Origin: Clostridia bacterium
GTDB taxonomy: Bacteria > Bacillota > Clostridia > Christensenellales > UBA1242
Length of the DNA: 8,359 nt
Assembly: GCA_017473795.1 (NCBI GenBank)
Contig: JAFUJE010000115.1
Coordinates: 1-8,359 of the forward strand
Direction of reading: 5' to 3'
Shown: one piece after another, positions 5,906 through 8,359 of the stretch
How positions within the stretch are numbered: position 1 is the stretch's first letter
How the letters are laid out: each line of letters begins with the position of its first letter
Notes under the pieces: model-generated
Databases searched by the model: none
What the model was told of the DNA's origin: nothing
What the model saw: the letters and a program-made list of their open reading frames with translations, nothing else
Program-made: the position numbers and the translations under genes

Positions 5906-6325
5906 TTATCCAATTTTTGATTTATCTTTTTGCTTATTGTTCATACCACGTTCAACGGCTTGTGCAATAATACTGTTTGATTTCGTGTCTTGCAAGCCGT
6001 CAATATAAGCCATAACCTTGGCTTGTTGTAATTCGTCTAAACTTTCAATGCGGTTTAACAGGGGCGAATTGACGGCTTTATTTGTGTTGTTTGATTCTTG
6101 TTTAGTTGCTGGTGTTTCACGTCCTACAAGATAATCGACCGAAACGTTAAAATAATTAGCAATTTTAATTAATGCATCTGTTCCGGGTTTTGAATTATGA
6201 TTTCTCCAATTTTGACTTGATGTACGACTTAATCCAATTTCCATTTCTAGGGGGTAATCACCTTTATTTGTGCTACTAAATAAATTTAATATTCTATTTA
6301 TTATTTCTATGTTTTCTTCTTTCAT
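5906..6325 (-). CDS. XRE-family transcriptional regulator, repressor-like
   Basis: This is a 139-aa DNA-binding protein. Residues about 8-68 form a Cro/CI-type helix-turn-helix: EIGLSRTSSQNWRNHNSKPGTDALIKIANYFNVSVDYLVGRE (29-70) contains the recognition-helix region and the very typical ending 'IAxYFNVSVDYLVGR'. A polar linker (71-88) leads to LLNRIESLDELQQAKVMAYIDGL (89-111), a helical segment common in small phage and ICE repressors and probably used for dimerisation. There is no S24/LexA-type protease domain and no metallopeptidase partner in view, so self-cleavage is not expected. The start is fixed by a strong AAAAAGGAG 6 nt before the ATG. Lying between int and the divergent operon, it probably controls the shared intergenic region and the choice to stay integrated. 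Its operator is unknown. Confidence 0.88.
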   Translation of the reverse strand: MKEENIEIINRILNLFSSTNKGDYPLEMEIGLSRTSSQNWRNHNSKPGTDALIKIANYFNVSVDYLVGRETPATKQESNNTNKAVNSPLLNRIESLDELQQAKVMAYIDGLQDTKSNSIIAQAVERGMNNKQKDKSKIG

Positions 6326-6360
6326 GATTACTCCTTTTTATAAAAATATTGTAAAAGTAT

Positions 6361-6394
6361 TTGCTATATTTATATATTTATTGTAATATATAAT
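6361..6394 (+). promoter_or_regulatory. Candidate promoter and operator of the element's rightward operon
   Basis: A perfect TATAAT lies at 6389-6394. An alternative pairing is TTGCTA (6361-6366), a 17-bp spacer and TAATAT (6384-6389). Either would start transcription near 6395-6402, just before the leader RNA helix. ATATATT (6372-6378) and AATATAT (6385-6391) form a 7-bp inverted repeat with a 6-bp spacer overlapping these boxes, a possible site for the XRE regulator. TTGCT/AGCAA (6361-6365, 6397-6401) is a wider, weaker symmetry. The xre promoter must lie in the same AT-rich stretch on the other strand, but I cannot choose a box for it. Confidence 0.45.
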
Positions 6395-6400
6395 TAAGCA

Positions 6401-6557
6401 ACATAACCCGTCGTTGTGCAACACTGCTGGAATAAAAAAGACTTTCGTTTGTTTCCCTAATTCAAACAAAAAAATATACCCCAGCAGGTATTGTCAAACG
6501 CAATCAATATTAACACAACGGCGGGCGAGTTGTCAATTTAAGGGAGAGAAACAAATA
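6401..6557 (+). ncRNA. Structured 5' leader RNA, putative cis-regulatory element
   Basis: This non-coding leader folds by eye into nested helices. P1 pairs 6407-6418 (CCCGTCGTTGTG) with 6514-6525 (CACAACGGCGGG): 12 bp with a single U-G wobble and no mismatch. P2 pairs CTGCTGG (6424-6430) with CCAGCAG (6481-6487). P3 pairs TTTGTTT (6448-6454) with AAACAAA (6464-6470) around the loop CCCTAATTC. P4 pairs ATTG (6490-6493) with CAAT (6501-6504). The P3 loop CCCTAATT (6455-6462) is complementary to AATT and AGGG (6535-6538, 6541-6544), with a 2-nt bulge, covering the ribosome-binding site AAGGGAG of the next gene. CAAC (6419-6422) could also pair with GTTG (6529-6532). No U-tract follows, so control of translation rather than termination is suggested. 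I do not recognise it as a known riboswitch class. Confidence 0.6.
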
Positions 6558-7763
6558 ATGACAAAAGTTTTGGATTATGTGTTAATTGGGTGTTCTATAA
6601 TTGCTATTTTGTTTACGTGTGTTTTTGCGTATCATGTTTATACTAGCAAAGGAATATTTACAAATTCGACATCTACATATGTAGCGTCGTATAAAGACCC
6701 AAGCACTGGAAAAGATGTAAACCCATTTTCGTTAAACTATTATCAAAATTATAATAATACTGGTTTAGAAGTTTTAGAATGGCGAATTAACGGTTATTCC
6801 GATCAGGCAATGTCTGCGTTGTATGGCCGTGGGTATCAGTTAGTTTTTAAAAATGGTAGTCCAGTAGGTGGATATTATTGTGATAGTTATGATGGTGTTA
6901 GTTGGAGTAGTATGCATGAATATGATGAAAAAAATGATTGTGGGCAATATGCCAATTTTTGGTACGTGTCAATAGATGGAGAATTAAAAGCAATTAGATT
7001 AGACGGTAAAACTACTAATACTGTAGATAAAGAATGGTATGAAAAAGTAGGTGTTTGGTTCTATAACTTGTTTAATAAAGTAGATGTTTCATATAAAAAA
7101 GTTGTTGAAGAATATTATACAATTTATGATGTTATGATTCATTTTAAAAATTTAATTAAGTCATGTTCTGTTGGAACGGGTGATTATGTTTTACCAGTAG
7201 TAGATTTAGGTGAATTTATTCACGTTTATGAAGTAGATAAAAATGGAGTAGTTGATGAAGATAAAATTGGCGATGGTGGACAAGTTAATGCGTATTTTTC
7301 AATGGATGTTCATTATGATAAACGTGGCTTAACTTATGCGGACCAATCAATGTTTGGCTCTGTAATGGGAAACAGTGAATATAATACAACTGGTATAGAT
7401 TTTGATGTTAATTATTGGAAGTCGACTGTAACATATAACATTACTGAAAAAGATTTTGTTGCTCGATATTCTTCGGTTGATCAGGGTTACTATTATGCTT
7501 TATCTCAAGATTTGATTAATGAGTTAAAGAATTATGAAGATATGGAAATTAACGTTGTCTTTGATGTAGATAAATTTAAAAATGTAAATGTACTTGGTTT
7601 AGATTATTATGCGCTAAATGGTTTGGAAGTATCAAGTTTAACAATTAAGAGTTCACAGCAAAGAGATTTTACATTACTGGTTAATTCGTTAAAAGATACT
7701 GGTTTGACCAGTATAAATGCTGAAAATGTAAATATTGTGAATTTATCAGGGGGTGAATTATGA
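6558..7763 (+). CDS. Membrane-anchored extracytoplasmic protein of unknown function (401 aa)
   Basis: I do not recognise this protein. Residues 7-28 (YVLIGCSIIAILFTCVFAYHVY) form one hydrophobic anchor after a short MTKVLD tail; the remaining 370 residues are hydrophilic, rich in Tyr, Asp, Asn and Val, and look beta-rich. They contain a segment with two cysteines (Cys108, Cys128) that might bridge outside the cell, an alternating stretch YFSMDVHYDKRGLTYADQ (246-263), and a C-terminal part with beta-strand/Asn-Leu pattern (INVVFDVDKFKNVNVLGLDY, 331-350). The start is set by AAGGGAGAG before the ATG at 6558. The frame is open upstream to a TTG at 6414, but that region is the structured leader. 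It is the first gene of an operon and overlaps the next one by ATGA. An element-specific surface or assembly role is possible, without evidence. Confidence 0.8.
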   Translation: MTKVLDYVLIGCSIIAILFTCVFAYHVYTSKGIFTNSTSTYVASYKDPSTGKDVNPFSLNYYQNYNNTGLEVLEWRINGYSDQAMSALYGRGYQLVFKNGSPVGGYYCDSYDGVSWSSMHEYDEKNDCGQYANFWYVSIDGELKAIRLDGKTTNTVDKEWYEKVGVWFYNLFNKVDVSYKKVVEEYYTIYDVMIHFKNLIKSCSVGTGDYVLPVVDLGEFIHVYEVDKNGVVDEDKIGDGGQVNAYFSMDVHYDKRGLTYADQSMFGSVMGNSEYNTTGIDFDVNYWKSTVTYNITEKDFVARYSSVDQGYYYALSQDLINELKNYEDMEINVVFDVDKFKNVNVLGLDYYALNGLEVSSLTIKSSQQRDFTLLVNSLKDTGLTSINAENVNIVNLSGGEL

Positions 7764-8275
7764 AGTGGTATGTACGTTTAATATGTGTTGTGATAATTAT
7801 TGTAGGTGTATTTAGTTTTATTAATTTATCTAACGTTTGGTCAAAAGAAAGTGCAGTTGTTGGTTCTCCAACCACAATAGAATCACAAAATAATTATGAT
7901 TTAGTTTTTAAACAAGATTATGGTGTAGTTACTTTTGAAACAGAAGATTACGTTAATTATGTAAATAAATCTGCATTTGCTGATTGTGAGTTCGATGGAT
8001 TAAGAAATGAATATCGTGTTTTGGTAAATGACAAATTATTGACTGATGTTGAAGTTACGGCTGGTCAAATTAAAGGTGTTTACTTATTAAATTATTATTT
8101 AACTAATGGTGAAGTAGGCAGTACAGCAAAATTAGATATATCAATATCTTTTTATGACGACAAAACAGAAGTAACAATATCAATGAAAAATGAAAACGAT
8201 TCATACGCTTATTTAAATCGATATATGGGTAAAAATGGATTTATTTTAAAAGTAGTAAAAGGGGTAACAAAATGA
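7760..8275 (+). CDS. Small membrane-anchored extracytoplasmic protein of unknown function (171 aa)
   Basis: The protein is unrecognised. It has a classical type II-like N-terminus: MKWYVR, a hydrophobic helix LICVVIIIVGVFSFINL (7-23), then a polar Ser/Asn/Thr-rich spacer (24-46). A compact C-terminal domain (about 47-169) has alternating hydrophobic pattern, for example YDLVFKQDYGVVTFETEDYV (46-65), AKLDISISFYDDKTEVTISM (123-142) and GFILKVVKG (160-168), consistent with a beta-sandwich. One cysteine (Cys76) lies in the domain. AGGGGGTG in the end of the upstream gene is its ribosome-binding site and the start overlaps the upstream stop (ATGA), so the two are translationally coupled. The stop overlaps the next start the same way. 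Confidence 0.8.
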   Translation: MKWYVRLICVVIIIVGVFSFINLSNVWSKESAVVGSPTTIESQNNYDLVFKQDYGVVTFETEDYVNYVNKSAFADCEFDGLRNEYRVLVNDKLLTDVEVTAGQIKGVYLLNYYLTNGEVGSTAKLDISISFYDDKTEVTISMKNENDSYAYLNRYMGKNGFILKVVKGVTK

Positions 8276-8359
8276 AAATGAAAGTAAAAGAATTAATTAT
8301 AACAGGAATTATTTTGGTTGTTGTGGCAGTAAGTGGTATAGCTGTTTACTGTTGTTGGC
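8272..8359 (+). CDS. Third membrane-anchored protein of the operon, N-terminus only
   Basis: ATG at 8272 overlaps the previous stop (ATGA), with AAAGGGG just upstream. The 29 visible residues, MKMKVKELIITGIILVVVAV followed by SGIAVYCCW, are a basic tail and one hydrophobic helix, the same start architecture as the two preceding genes. The frame is open to the right edge. The rest of the protein is outside the window, so nothing can be said about its function. Confidence 0.75.
   Translation, partial: MKMKVKELIITGIILVVVAVSGIAVYCCW

Larger units (their letters stand above)
4447..8359. mobile_element. Left part of an integrative element in tRNA-Phe
   Basis: The segment begins at the break in the tRNA-Phe gene. 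It carries a tyrosine integrase pointing toward that site, a repressor-like XRE protein and a divergent operon of membrane-anchored proteins. It is visibly more AT-rich than the chromosomal part in its coding regions, and its genes carry strong Shine-Dalgarno sequences, unlike the leading chromosomal genes. No relaxase, coupling protein, replication, capsid, terminase or portal gene is visible, so whether it is a prophage, a conjugative element, a mobilizable element or a satellite cannot be decided. The right end is outside the window. Confidence 0.8.

Noticed and set aside
6407..6525. Self-cleaving ribozyme (twister or hammerhead) in the leader
   Set aside because: CAACACTGC recalls part of a twister sequence, but the other conserved twister positions and the required pseudoknot strands are not found, and there is no CUGAUGA hammerhead core.
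6407..6525. Integron attC site or transposon terminal repeats
   Set aside because: The ends do not match RYYYAAC/GTTRRRY, no integron integrase or transposase is present, and no target-site duplication is visible.
6414..6557. Upstream extension of the 401-aa protein to a TTG start at 6414
   Set aside because: It would begin inside the closing helix of the leader RNA, has no ribosome-binding site, and gives a Lys/Cys-rich tail before what is clearly an N-terminal membrane anchor. The ATG at 6558 has AAGGGAGAG.
6558..6600. Lipoprotein signal (LIGC) in the 401-aa protein
   Set aside because: The cysteine at residue 12 comes too early and the hydrophobic segment continues beyond it, so a transmembrane anchor is more likely than a lipobox.
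1..8359. CRISPR arrays, rRNA genes, insertion sequences
   Set aside because: No regularly spaced repeats, rRNA motifs or transposase-like proteins are present in the window.

Overview
The window joins a low-GC bacterial chromosome (about 1-4398) to the first part of an integrative element (about 4400 to the right edge). The low GC, the end of a probable rimM followed by trmD and rbgA, the tmk-holB pair and the spore-maturation pair spmA-spmB point to an endospore-lineage Bacillota, probably an uncultured Clostridia-type organism with a compact genome. I cannot name the species. Several chromosomal proteins are short or diverged relatives of their families (TrmD, delta' subunit), which fits a streamlined genome.

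Chromosomal part. Plus strand: the last 16 codons of a probable rimM, then trmD (tRNA m1G37 methyltransferase), rbgA/ylqF (50S-assembly GTPase) and yraN (UPF0102 nuclease-like), packed with overlapping start and stop codons. Minus strand: tmk (dTMP kinase) followed by a short holB-like clamp-loader delta' gene. yraN and holB converge with overlapping stop codons under a small hairpin. tmk and spmA diverge from a gap of only 32 bp. spmA and spmB are contiguous on the plus strand. Three genes at the head of transcripts (rbgA, tmk, spmA) lack a Shine-Dalgarno sequence and have -10-like boxes a few bases before the ATG, which suggests leaderless transcripts.

Junction. One base after the spmB stop, on the minus strand, lies the 3' half of a tRNA-Phe gene, from anticodon loop to CCA, with no matching 5' half. 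This is the attachment site left by an element that integrated at the tRNA anticodon loop. The rest of the element, and the rebuilt tRNA-Phe, should lie to the right of the window.

Element part. A tyrosine recombinase (int) reads toward the att site. It is preceded by an XRE-family repressor-like gene on the same strand. An AT-rich divergent regulatory region then leads to a plus-strand transcript that begins with a strongly structured leader of about 150 nt: a 12-bp closing helix, inner helices, and a hairpin loop complementary to the ribosome-binding site. Behind it are at least three translationally coupled genes (401 aa, 171 aa and a truncated third), each with one N-terminal membrane anchor; the first two have an unrecognised extracytoplasmic domain. 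The leader RNA with this membrane-protein operon is the most promising candidate for something undescribed here.
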